Source of the DNA: Trichostrongylus colubriformis
Lineage: Eukaryota > Nematoda > Chromadorea > Rhabditida > Trichostrongylidae
Length of the DNA stretch: 64,000 nucleotides
Assembly: GCA_963978905.1 (NCBI GenBank)
Contig: OZ022261.1
Coordinates: 38,148,130 to 38,212,129 of the forward strand
Direction of reading: 5' to 3'
The notes beneath the pieces were generated by a model. It had not been told where the DNA came from. It worked only from the letters and a program-made list of their open reading frames with translations, and did no database searches. The translations under genes were made by a program, and so were the position numbers. Shown here piece after piece: positions 1 through 11,300 of the stretch; within the stretch, counting starts at the first letter, position 1; each line of letters begins with the position of its first letter.

Positions 1-1002
1 GTGTAATCAAGTGGCAGCTACTGACTACTGATGGATCCCAGCATGAATGAAGGAATATTTTCCTGAATGAATGAAGTTCATGAATGAAGGAATACATTGT
101 TGGAATATTGCCAAACAAAAGTTTAATAAACGTTGTAGAAACCATTACCAAACATGCTCCCGAGACCGAGAGAGAGAAGCATTAAGAAAAAGAGAATCGA
201 CCAAGCCGGTGGAAACGGAAACTTCAAAATTGCCTCGGTAAATACGACAAATGCTAGACCAGTACCTTCAGCAGCCTTAAAATTGAACAGTGTTACTTTT
301 GCAATTGCAGATTACATTTCTACATCAACCAAGACTTGAACTGACTATCTGATAACACCGAGCACAAAAAGGATGGGGTCAAACTGCAAAGAAAATTTAG
401 GACCGCAAAGCATAGCCGTCCAGAGTAAGCAGAAAAAACTGCGTTTGTCTCAGTGACAGGCTAACAAAGATTAAGCGAATAGTGTAACGAAACGCACCTC
501 AGATATAATGGTTGCGTAGTTACACATTTGTGAATGCGCAGCCATTTTGCCGAATTCTCCGGTGAACTTATTTTGCATGAGCTGAAAGATTGCGTGCATT
601 GGTGAGCTCACTAAAAGCATTAACATGAAATGCTTACATCTATATACTGTTCCTGGTCAAACATTTTATGAACATCATCAACAGTGGAGAAGTTCTCTGG
701 GAATATAGACAACATTATTTCCATATCTCTGAAATACATAATTACACAAGCAAACTAGTTATTCTTTCAGAGTGGAACTCTGAAAAAGAGGGGGCTAAGG
801 TAGTTGGGGGGGGGGGGGGGCTACTCGACAAAAGCATAAGTCGCGCCCAATTTCAGCTTATAGTCACTCTCAAGGTCATTTCATGCCTAGATACAGCTAA
901 CTAATTGAGAGAACGATTGAATTATCCTACCATTAATATGTTACGTAAAATTCGCTTCACATGGACTAAACAACCACTTACGCGTATTCGCCCAAGCCTA
1001 AC
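1..1002. other. No host gene seen; repeat-derived sequence
   Basis: Only two things stand out. A run of about 16 G lies near 807-822. At about 820-890 on the plus strand, the frame reading LLDKSISRAQFQLIVTLKV resembles the sequence immediately upstream of the reverse-transcriptase core of the Penelope-like element at 2521-3515, whose copy reads AQFLLSGTLKVWGLAMG. I read it as a fragment of a related element in the opposite orientation. Confidence 0.5.
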
Positions 1003-2342
1003 AAGGGAGGCCCTTCAGGTCAAGGTGAGCTTTTTCAAAACGGTTTTTTGCATTTTATAGGGTCACATACATGAAGCAAAAAACCGGTTTCAAAATCGGC
1101 TAAATGGTTTTGAGGGGCCCAGAAAATGGTTGATGGTTCGATCCCCACTGAGGACAAATTTTTGCATTTTTCCAGTTTCCATCCACTTATGCTCAAGTAT
1201 GACCATACGTGCAAAATGTGTGCAAAATCAATTTTTATTATGTCGGGGAACCGCTATCTTCAGTATTTTTGCGTATTAGGCGAATGATTTGTTTGGACCT
1301 GCCAACGCTCATAACAGGAAAACTAGGCGTTTTCCCGCAAAGCACGTGTGACATTCATATTCAGGAAGTCGAACTACCCTAGGTAACAAGTTTCCAGCCT
1401 AATCGAGATTTTGACCCAAACTCGAAAATTTGGGGGATCACTAGTACTACTACTACCATAGTAAAGAACGCTCAACGAAAAGAAGTCGGTAGCTCATATA
1501 AGGAAATCTTTGCTATCTTTGGCCATCGCATGGTGTTGCTAGGTGCAGTTCACTTGGAATGCGTTGATTCTGCACATGCTCCATTGCATTTAACGAGGCT
1601 GTAAGTTGTTCGTGTGTACAAGTAGAGCACTGACTGTGTGCCCATGTCCACCCCACTGTCTCGAGTTTTGGTGAAAATCTCGATTTGGATAGTATTTCGT
1701 ATCTAGGGCTAGTTGAGTCTCCTGAGCACGAATATCACACTAGTTTCGCACGAAGATGTCTGGCAAGCGTGCTAGGGGCGCCGAAGTGTCCAAACACGTT
1801 GACCGCTCAAAGCTTGTAAATGAGGTCACTTTTGTGCCCCAGCGACGAAAATTGTAGTCATTTTGCATGTGCGCAAATAGTAAAGCACTGGACCAAGAAA
1901 ATCCAGAAAATGCAAAAGCGGAAACGGCAAGAGGAGTTGAACCGCAAACACCTCCTCCACCGTGCCAATGCCAGTCCGTCCCACTATCCATTCGGCCATC
2001 CAACCACTGCGACAACTCTCTCCTGTGCATCCCCTATGAGTCTTCTTTGCCTCGTTTAGCAGTTACCATTAGAGATTCTACATTTTTGAACCAGCTCGCA
2101 GTGGTTTTGACGTAGGTTGAAGACAGTCTTCCGATATTGATATACTGAACGCCGCAGCTGGAAAGCATTGCAGCAAACTGGTCAAAATTGTTTCTTTCTA
2201 CGCAACTTTTGGCACTCATTTTCTGGGCCCCCCAAAACCATTTAGCCAAATTTGAGATCGGTTTTTTGCTACATGTATGAGACCCTACGAAACGCAAAAA
2301 ACCGTTTTGAAAAAGCTCACCTTGACCTGATGGGCCTCCCTT
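1003..2342. mobile_element. 1.34 kb element with ~126 bp terminal inverted repeats
   Basis: Bases 1003-1129 (from AAGGGAGGCCCTTCAGGTCA) are inverted at 2217-2342 (ending TGACCTGATGGGCCTCCCTT) with moderate divergence. Each arm contains the same A/T-rich core with AAAACCG and GGGCCC motifs. The interior has no frame I can recognise as a transposase, so this is probably a non-autonomous DNA transposon with long TIRs. The superfamily is not assigned; a target-site duplication is not clear. Confidence 0.65.
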
Positions 2343-2385
2343 GTAAGGTAAGGGAGTCGGTGCTACTGGAGTTAGGGGGGGGCCA

Positions 2386-3706
2386 GCGCACTGTGCTCTG
2401 CGTTTCTAACGCTATGGTTAAAGCGCAGAGAAGTCATAGCGCCTGCCGAATCGGGTTCGAATTTTACAAAGAAACGATTCTGATGAAGCAAATTCGTGCT
2501 TTTTTCTATCCTGTGTTAGCCTAAGCCTTGGGGAAGGAGATACACTTAACATCAAAGTCGTTCTTAGTGTGCTCCTCAATCTTATGCTTGCCAGGTGGGG
2601 TGGTAATGATATCACGCCTTTTCCCAGCTAGGTGTTCTTTAACGCGAATAGCTAGTGCCCTTCCTGTTTCTCCAATATCAGTGCTATTTTAAGCCCTACA
2701 TTCAAGCTGATAAATCACTGCAGCTTTCTCACAATTCCCGGGCTTACCGTATGGGCATGTAATGCAGTTTGGAGTCATGCACTGCTTGTCGTATAGTCTG
2801 TTGCGAACAAGTTGACGTTTAATGTTGTGATTAGGAATATTCACTAACACAACATCATCTGTAACTGTGCTCGCACAACACTACGTTGTATTGAAGCAGT
2901 GACACTATCGCAGATAATTGGAAGGCATAAGGGGAGTTTTCTTTGACGTGATATGCGCCGTTGTGGACCAGTATAAGAGGGTGTTCGACGTATGGGTACC
3001 GCATAAACATTCTCGGCAGCTATGCGTGTAGCTAAACGCCTTGACTCCTGCCGCTCCTCGCCGCCAGTACACATACTGGTTGCTGTAGTAATCATGTTCT
3101 TAACGACAGCACGTTTCACTGCAGCAGAGTGAGAAGATGAAGCACGAATCAAAGCGTTCTTACAGCTAGGTTTGCGATACCATTTTACGCTAACAATGCC
3201 ATCAGACAATTTGACCTGAGTGTTAAGGTATGGTAACCGTGCTTAGGAACTTACCGTGTGAGCTTGATATGTGTGATTGCTCACTTAATAAGCGAAAACA
3301 CTCATCCATTTCGGACTGTGTTGATGTTACGATGAAGCAGTCATCAATATATCTACAGTACATTAAAGGCAAACGACTCAGTACTGGTTCTTCAATTCTG
3401 CTCATTAAGCAGATCGCAAGTACCGGTGCTAGTCGCTGACCCATAGCCAAACCCCAAACTTTGAGAGTGCCTGAAAGCAGAAATTGGGCGCAACTTATGC
3501 TTTCGTCGAGTGCCCCCCCCCCCCTAACTCCAGTAGCGCCAGGGAGTCTCCTTCCACAAAGCTTAGGCTCAGGCTAACATAGGATGAAGAAAAAGCACGA
3601 ATTTGCATCATCAGAATCGTTATTATGCAGAATTCGAACCCGATTCGGCTAGCGCTATGACTTCTCTGGGCTCTACCCCTGCGTTAGAGACGCAGAGCAC
3701 ACTACT
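2386..3706. repeat. Inverted ~155 bp repeats flanking the Penelope-like element
   Basis: Bases about 2386-2540 recur inverted at about 3548-3706. Both contain the AAATTCGTGC, CGGGTTCGAA and GCTCTGCGT blocks in mirrored order. The left copy includes the end of the element's coding frame and its 3' flank. The right copy is therefore an inverted duplicate of the element's 3' end. Penelope-like elements are known for direct or inverted terminal repeats, which fits. Confidence 0.65.
2521..3515 (-). pseudogene. Penelope-like retroelement: reverse transcriptase plus GIY-YIG, decayed
   Basis: Read right to left, 3450-3223 encodes the RT core: GLAMGQRLAPVLAI, then LMYCRYIDDCFIVTS with the YIDD catalytic box. 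After a frameshift near 3240 the frame LPYLNTQVKLSDGIVSVKWY continues into YRKPS and an ASSSH motif (to about 2860). After another shift, a linker with cysteine spacing CMTPNCITCPYG leads to the GIY-YIG-like segment VIYQLECRA, stop, NSTDIGETGRALAIRVKEHL, ending CISFPKA and a stop at 2521. RT followed by a C-terminal GIY-YIG nuclease defines Penelope-like elements. At least two frameshifts and an internal stop make it inactive; the 5' part is missing beyond about 3515. Confidence 0.82.
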
Positions 3707-4129
3707 GCAATGCCCCCTCCCTCCTGAGAAGCAGGAAATGAGGGCGGGCGTATAAGTGGAGGCGTCAGCACAAGCGGTCTAGTGGCAGCCTTTCCGAGTG
3801 GATGTAGAGAGGGTCTTGCGCTGTAGAAAACTCTTGCGCAAGTGACGGTTTCGAGAGTCCTGAGGCGACGAGTGAGCGTTACCTAAATGCTGGAGGACGC
3901 GCTTCCCATCTAACACAAAACTCTACGATAGCTCGACCTCGTGTTCAGCTAGCTCCTTCCTCAAATGCGGGTATTACGTGCTGTGCATGACCGCCATCAT
4001 CTAGATTCACCTGCCTTATGAATATACAGTAAGCTGGCGTGCCGCAAAATACATCCGCCGCATAAGTCTACGTGGAGGATAACGTCTCGTTTCTCGGTTT
4101 CTCTGTCAGTTCATTTCGTCTCTTTTTCG

Positions 4130-4985
4130 CTGTCGCACTACAATGAATTTCCGATCTACATAATACACCAAATTATCGTCACTGCTGCATTTAAACCTAG
4201 TTAAAGACCCGGGAGGGGTAATTTGGCAGATTGTGGAAAAGTAGGGGGTGCTCAGCAGTGCAACAGTAGAGGCAGATAATGGAACAAAACGGCAAAAAAA
4301 ATGATAAACAGTAACCCAAAACTCCCTCTCTCTTTCGCGCCCCTTTGCGTCACTGTCCGGGGAAACTGCAGACGGACGGAGAGGTGAAATCAACCGGTCG
4401 CGACGTTGTCCCGCCCTGGCCGGCAACTTGCGGCTGATGAACTGCAGAACGACACGCCGTGCTGCGGGATCGTGATAAGACCCCAAGCCGCGCTTTTTCA
4501 ATGCGAGTTTTGCTACGCATCACCTTTCCTGGAGTGGTGCCTTCAAAAACACTGGGAAGAGTGAGGAGAAAGTGAGAATTGAGAATACATGTTCTCTGAA
4601 CAACCTTCCACTTCAGAGAGGTGATGTGTAGCGAAATCGCAGAAATAGCGCGGTTTTGGGCCTTATCGCGATCCCGCAATAAGGCATGCCGTTCTGCAGT
4701 TTATTAGCCGGGCGAGTCGCCGGCGAGGACGGGACAAAGTTCGCGGCCAGCTGATTAGCCTGTCCGCCCGTCTGCAGTCTTTGCCCGGGTGGTGATGCAG
4801 AGGGACGGGAGAGAAGAGGAGAGTTTTCGGGCTTCTAGTTCTTGGTTTTTTACACCGTTTTGTGTCGTTCTTTCTCTACTGTTGCACTGCACAGCACCCC
4901 TACTTTCATGCTTCACAGTCTCCCAAATATATCCCTCTCGGTGCCCCAAATATATCCCTCTCGGTGCCTTTAAGATGTCTGCTGA
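4130..4985. repeat. GC-rich dispersed repeat, two copies head to head
   Basis: Bases 4190-4510 and 4680-4980 are related in inverted orientation: both carry the GATCCCGCA, CGGGCGAG/CTGATTAGC and GTTCTTTCTCTA-type blocks. Related copies appear at about 21930-22110, 22600-22960, 33170-33665, 34120-34450, 39570-39915 and 44985-45480. Long open frames across these copies are by-products of their GC content, not genes. The family has no coding capacity I can see. Confidence 0.5.
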
Positions 4986-5152
4986 CACTGGTGCATGAAT
5001 ATCGAAATCAGAAACAACGCTGCAGGCATTACTATCAGAAACAATGATATATAGCTTTTTATGCTTACGGAAGAGACGCGAGTAAGCAAATAAACGATAC
5101 ATCGTCCATGATTACACGAGAAGGATAAGGTAGTTCGAAGAGCTTCGCCTAC

Positions 5153-5315
5153 TTTTCAATGCAGGTGTTCATTGTATTGTGCCCCATATATCCGAGAACG
5201 CAGAAGACCACGAGAGCAGTATAAAGTGATGTGAGAACATTACACAATGCCAACCACTTGGCATCTTTTTTACAGTTATTTTTGATCGGGTTGTACGAGC
5301 CGAAGGCAATAAGAC
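5153..5315 (-). CDS. SLC6 gene exon: TM6-TM7 (last exon seen)
   Basis: The exon follows a TTTTTTCAG acceptor and ends at a GTAGGC donor. It encodes [20 protein letters not shown], then the TM7 stretch [20 protein letters not shown], and ends NTMNTCIEK with two bases over. GSYN and NNC..DA are diagnostic. The donor overlaps an in-frame TAG, so the reading frame must splice here. The following exons (TM8-TM12 and the stop) were not found in 1-5152. Confidence 0.9.
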
Positions 5316-8300
5316 CTGAAAAAAAGAGTAAACACGCGCTATGGCTGAAGCCAATAGTGCAACCTCCGCAGGAAATACTGGAAGTGTATGGGTTGACAGT
5401 GCAAGCGCGGAACGTCGATTGCATGCAACAAAGATTTACTTCTGTCCAAAGATGAACTAGCATAGGGAAGGGTGGGCACCAGGGCCCTACTGGGTTAGCG
5501 CACCACGTGAATAAGGTCACTGCGCGCGACAAGTGCCATGCTGGTCCCGTAGCGACGCGGTGACCAGATCTGCGCGGCGTGGTAACCAAGTTGGGTTGTT
5601 TTGATGGGGTGTGTAAACTTATGACAAATTTTCGCACCGCGGATCTCTACGCGTGTGATTGCCTATACTGCCACACTCCCTTTAGAGTTTCACACTCGAA
5701 TTGATTATTTCTTAATTAGGATTGTAATCGTGTAATGTTGTCGTATCTTTTACTTTTATGTCACTATTTTGTTTTTTAGAGCACAAAAGTTATTGTTTTT
5801 TTAAATAATGATGAGACAAACAGCTACTTTTTGAAGGAGCTCCATGGTGCCAAAACCATGCGTCCTGAGCGGAATTCCAACTGAACGCGGCAAGTCGAGC
5901 TGACGGCGCCGCGAGTGCGACGTCGCAAATTTGTCATGAGTGTACACACCCGTTTTGCCGTTCAAAAAAATAGAAAGTATTACATCTTATCACTGAGCAA
6001 AATCACCTCCAAATCCTAGGCCCATGCTGTAGAAGATTTGTGTGGCAGCTTCAAGCCACACCGTGGGACTGTAGAGTTTGTGCAGCTAAAATCGAAAATT
6101 AATTCGAGTGCACATTTAACACGATAATGCAACACTAAAATATCATAGAAATTTGAGACGATTGAGAAAAGCAATGCTGTGGAGCCAGCCGTTCTTACAG
6201 GTGCGCTGGTGTAGCGGTTCTTTTTCTAAAAAATCCTATACTCCTGGAAACAATGCAGCCACGTGGTGGACTCAAAGTGCCAACCGGATGGCAGCGTTTG
6301 CTTCCTGCAAACAACATCGAACAAATCTCATTCGGAGAAAGCTGCCTGTCATTTTCAAACCGTGCACTGCTGATCCAATTATCGTGATTATGTGTTAATT
6401 AATTATGTGTTCTACGGTGAATGACAAAAAGGATTACAGAGCCATCACCGCTTATGATCGATTGCTCAATTTGTCAACCTTTGAAATGTGGGCGCACCCT
6501 GTTCTACCTAAGCTGTATTACCGACGTACTATTAGCAAAACTCTATTGATGTCGCCACTTTGCACGATATCTACCAAATTTACCCACACCAGGCATGTGA
6601 TATTGCTGGTTATTTTGCAACTACCACTGCTAGGTTATTTTGCTGCTTCCTTGCTGCTACCGAGTCGATTGCACACCATATCAACCGGTCATCATGAATT
6701 CATCAGCCGACAATCACTATACTGCAGCTTTAGGGATGTGTATGTTTATCGAAAAATCGCTTCGTGGCGTCACACCCGCGGAGCCATAAGCGAACTGCCG
6801 CTGAGAGCTGCGGTACCGCCCTGAAACAAAAATTATGGCACCGCGGGAGCCCTTCGTAAAGCTGCATTTGTTGTGTTTTGATGGCTGATAACCATGACGC
6901 AGTATGCAGACTGTATATTGCAGGGTGCTATCGCAATGAGGCAGGGGGGGGGGGCATCTGATGAAAAGTTGCCCATCTATCTTGAGCGGATTTTTGACGG
7001 ATCAGTCTGCACCCTTAGGCAAACATTTTTGCTTTTTTTATTTTTTGCCTGAGCCTCAGTGTAGAAAAGTGATTCCTATCTTCTACAAAGTGATTCCTAT
7101 CTTCTACTAGGCTAAGGTAATCAATGTCCATGATGAAATGCCCCCTATTGCGATAACACTAGTCAACTGCTTATCTTCCCTCAAAGGAATGAGAAGCTGG
7201 CCTAGCCGGGAGTCTCGGAAAGCAGGTTTCTGTTAGTGGAAGCGAAAAAAAACAAAAAAGTTTCTTCGAAATTGCACCACGGACCATCACTGCTCTCATT
7301 GATTAAATAATGCAATCAATAATGGTTCGTGGTGCAATGTCAACGAAATAAGGCATTTTCAAGGGCTGAATCTGGTTCAACAGCTTGCACTCCTAGGATT
7401 ACTAAAGGACTAATACTTGTAAGGGAGCGTGAGAGATGGGTGAAGAGGAAAGAATGATGAAGGATCAGTTGGGGGGACTGATTAGTGGAATGGAGTGTAT
7501 AAAAAGATGTGTGCTTCCTAACAAAGTCATTCTTCCTTTCTGTTGTGCCTGCACTTATCGTAAGCAGGAAGCATAGAGTGCAATTAGTCACTTTTGGTGT
7601 CGAGAAAACTTTGTGGGAAAAACGATTTTGGGCTTAACGAACTTGTACGCAATCGCACGCGAAAAATCAACTCGCACACGCCGTGCAGCTCGCCGCTCTC
7701 CGCGGGCTGCCACGCGATTCTTCTACATAGGACACACCCCAGCTTTAGTGGCATCCAGATAGGGTTTAACGCTACCACGAGGAAATCATGACTCTTTACC
7801 ACTATAAAAGTATTAGCTTCACAACTCACATCGGGGTTTATCATGTGCCACAGTCCTTTCATAGCACCTTCCAAAGTGACAGAGCGAATAAGAAATATCG
7901 TTGTCACAAGGTACGGAAAAGTCGCTGTTGCATACATCACCTTAAATCCATCGCTATTATTCAAGATACAAGCTTAATTCGAATCATAGGTAGAGCTACA
8001 TGATGAAAGTTGTTATTAAATGCAATGAACGAGTATTTTCCCGATGGTCGGTGACCATCCTCCGCCAACAGACCGTGTCAATTCCATTAGAACCGTATTT
8101 AGCCAACCACACAACGTGCCTCAACCTCACCTGTTTTTTACTGATAAAAGATTTTCGAGTGCTGTTCTATTGGGGAACTGAAGTGACGGTCGAACTTGTC
8201 AAACATTGAATAGCGACATCCATTGATTGGGCGATTGCTGGTTCTTTTTGACAACATCGTTCTAGCAAATGGAGGTGTGTCCTATAGCCGTACAGACATC

Positions 8301-11300
8301 CCCAGATTTGCTCAAGCCTTAGACCGCGTTCATACTTTGCGTCAACAGGACGTGGCCGTGTTCACAAGCAGGAGTGGCAAGGGAAGGTGAAGAGAGGACG
8401 CGGACAACGAGATAGGGTGGCAGAGCTGGAAAGGCAGAGAAACGCAGCCAGCCCTGTCGCCGGAACGCAAAGTCTGAATGCGTCCTTAACGGAGAAGGAG
8501 CTGCGATAGCGTCGCGTACTCTTCCATCTGAGATGGTATGCTATGCTCGCCCAGTACGGGGAGACGTCCCGAGCCGCATGAGATTCGTGGTGGGGATCCC
8601 TCCCCACCAGCCGTATGCTATGCTGTCGGGAGCTACCCGAGGAGGCACAGAAGCAAAGTTGAAATGGCGCGAGCTTTGAATGACTTTTCCTTAGCCGTGT
8701 GACAGAGCATGATTCGGTGCTAATCAACAACTATAAGTAAGGAAACCCCAAACTGAGCAATATGAGTATTTCGGCCGGAACTTCACCCATAAAAGTGATT
8801 GAAGGTGCTCGTCACGAATATGACATCACTATCAAACATCCTGTCACATAACATCGCTTTCTACCAAAAACCTACAAAAATGCGATACTTAGAACTTTCT
8901 ACTTTCTTCCACATTCTACCTAGGAATGAAGCAATTATACGGAGCTGAGCGACATTTCCACAAAGAATGAATGTGGTACTTTCCGGATACTAAATATTAG
9001 GTTGTCCGGAAAGTTTTCGGACTAAATGTATGGTAAGGTTCGAAACAACATATCTTCGTCACCCGATGTTGTGAGCGGACCTAACTTGAGGGATTTGTGT
9101 TTCATGTCCGGGGTTTGCACCTGTCAGCAGCATGTGCGAGATATCGTCTCCTGCCCCCAGTAGTGCCTTCGCAATGGATGACAAGAGGATGCTCTACCGA
9201 CCAGTTCTGCTGCTACATAAGGCTCCGGCCGATCCGCGAACGAGGCCCATCGCTTTCTGCAGGAAACAATAAATGGGCAAGTTCCCTGTCGCTCGACGTG
9301 CTTCTACTGGTACCACAAGTTCGACAACGGTGACGAGTTGCTCAATAAATCTCGACCACAAACATATTAGATTGTCGGGAAAGTTCTTTCGTTTTTTAAA
9401 AACTTGCTTTTTTCCCTCAAACTGCTTTCCAGCAATTTTTTCTGTACATATATATGTAGTACAAGTTCTGACGCATCTATAGGTGTTATTGTCTTCCATC
9501 TTCCAGATAACCTTTTTCGGCAAAATAAACATATCAAAGGCCAACCTCATTTTCGATACAAAAATTTTTCTTTGAATGGCGTTAGACAGGGAAAGGAAAA
9601 GGTGATAATCCGATGGAGCAAGATCAGTGCTATAAGGTGGATGGGGCAGCAGTTTTTATCCAAGCTCGAGAATATTTTGGCGAGGCAATTTTCGGCAAGT
9701 CTTCCCGCATATTGAAAAAGTGACTCGCCAAAAAATTCTCGAGCTTGATCATTTTTTCCCTCCGCTATCTAACGCCATTCAAAAAAAGCCTTCGGTAATG
9801 AAGATGACATTGACCTTTGATATATTTATTTTGCCGAAAAAGGTTATCCGGAAAAGGAAGAACAATAATACCTATAGATGCGTGAGAACTTGTACTACAT
9901 ATATATATGTACAGAAGAAATTGCTACATATATATATATGTACAGAAGAAATTGCTGGAAAGCACTTTTGAGCGGCTCGTGCTCGCTACCTGTGGGGCTC
10001 GACCTAACCTTTCTGTACGCCAACTTCAGATCTTACGAATACTCCAAAATCCACGGCACACGATGTCAATAAAGTTGCTAACTACACAATGTTCTCCGAC
10101 GTCAGCCCGAAAACTTTCCGGACAACCTAATAACACTTTCAATAGTATTTTTGTAAATTTCGTGCTGCCACACCAAAAGGCGCCAGAAATGAATTCAGTC
10201 CCGTAACCAAAACGCCTGAAGTAGCCGCTCCGCAATTTTTAGGATCGCCACAGTTGAAAAATAAACTATAAAGAGCTCGGCTGACAAAAATGACAAAAAA
10301 GCGAGAACAGACATGAAAATTCTATTACCAGAACAACAACATCCGATGATTAGGACATGGTGGACAAGAACGTGGTGAAATCATAAGTAACGTGAAAAGA
10401 AAAAAGGAAAGGAAAAGCTGTACAGGGGACAATTCTCCAAAACATTGAGCGGTGGCAACATCTCTCGAACACGGACGGATCTAAAATCCGAAAAACAACA
10501 AAAGGCGAGCTCTATAATGCTAGAAACTATGGCATAATGAAGTCTCCCTCTGATCACTTCCTAAGATAATGTGCATCGGTGAGAATTCCAGCGGTTGGCG
10601 ACGCATAGCATAGGCGTCGACCCATCCCCGGCCGAGAGAGGATAGCATACGGCCCCCTCATGTGTGACCCCGCGACTGGAAGCATGTTGCCGAAATAGGC
10701 CAGCAATCTTCGAACCACATACCTTCACACAAGAAACTTGCCAGTAACATAAACACATTTACATATCATAAAGGTAATGGATACCCCAGAGCTACTTGCC
10801 TCGATGTCTAGGCGAGAACCCACAAGACCACTCCCCTATAGAACATAGCGGGAATGAGGCCGCCGCCGTAGCTTTACCGGACCATATACGTATTAGACAA
10901 CCAACTATGTTCTTGACACAACAGTCGTGTCAAAGCATGATACTGCTTAATCTATTCGCGACCATGGCAGCCACCGGTGGCTGACACCCAATTCGTCCTG
11001 ATCGGACCGTGTCTGCCATATGTGGCCGACAGACGTTTCATGAACCTCCTGGTATCACCTTTTGACAGTGAGGAAAGTTTTTAGGTCAATTAACTGAAGG
11101 CGCCCTTCTGCTCTATGCAAGCCAGGGTCTGGAGGAAAGGGCCATACCCATATAAGGTCCCCCAAAACCGTCGAATGGGCAAAAAAATAGTTTGCGCTGA
11201 AACATCACCTAGGGGGTGATTAAGGGTGCTGTTCACGAGCATGACACCTGCTTTTGGTTCCGACGCCGAATTGGCGCCAAACGCGCCGAACTGGTGTGCG

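Noticed and set aside
1120..1165. GGTTCGATCCC, a tRNA B-box-like string
   Set aside because: No A box at proper spacing and no cloverleaf; it is next to the terminal repeat of the 1003-2342 element.
4106..4679. Two minus-strand frames of 109-131 codons
   Set aside because: They lie inside a dispersed GC-rich repeat with copies elsewhere in the window that do not keep the frame.
7584..7964. Single 126-codon minus-strand open frame
   Set aside because: Only 7830-7940 fits the transporter; the remainder is intron read past the GTGAGT donor.
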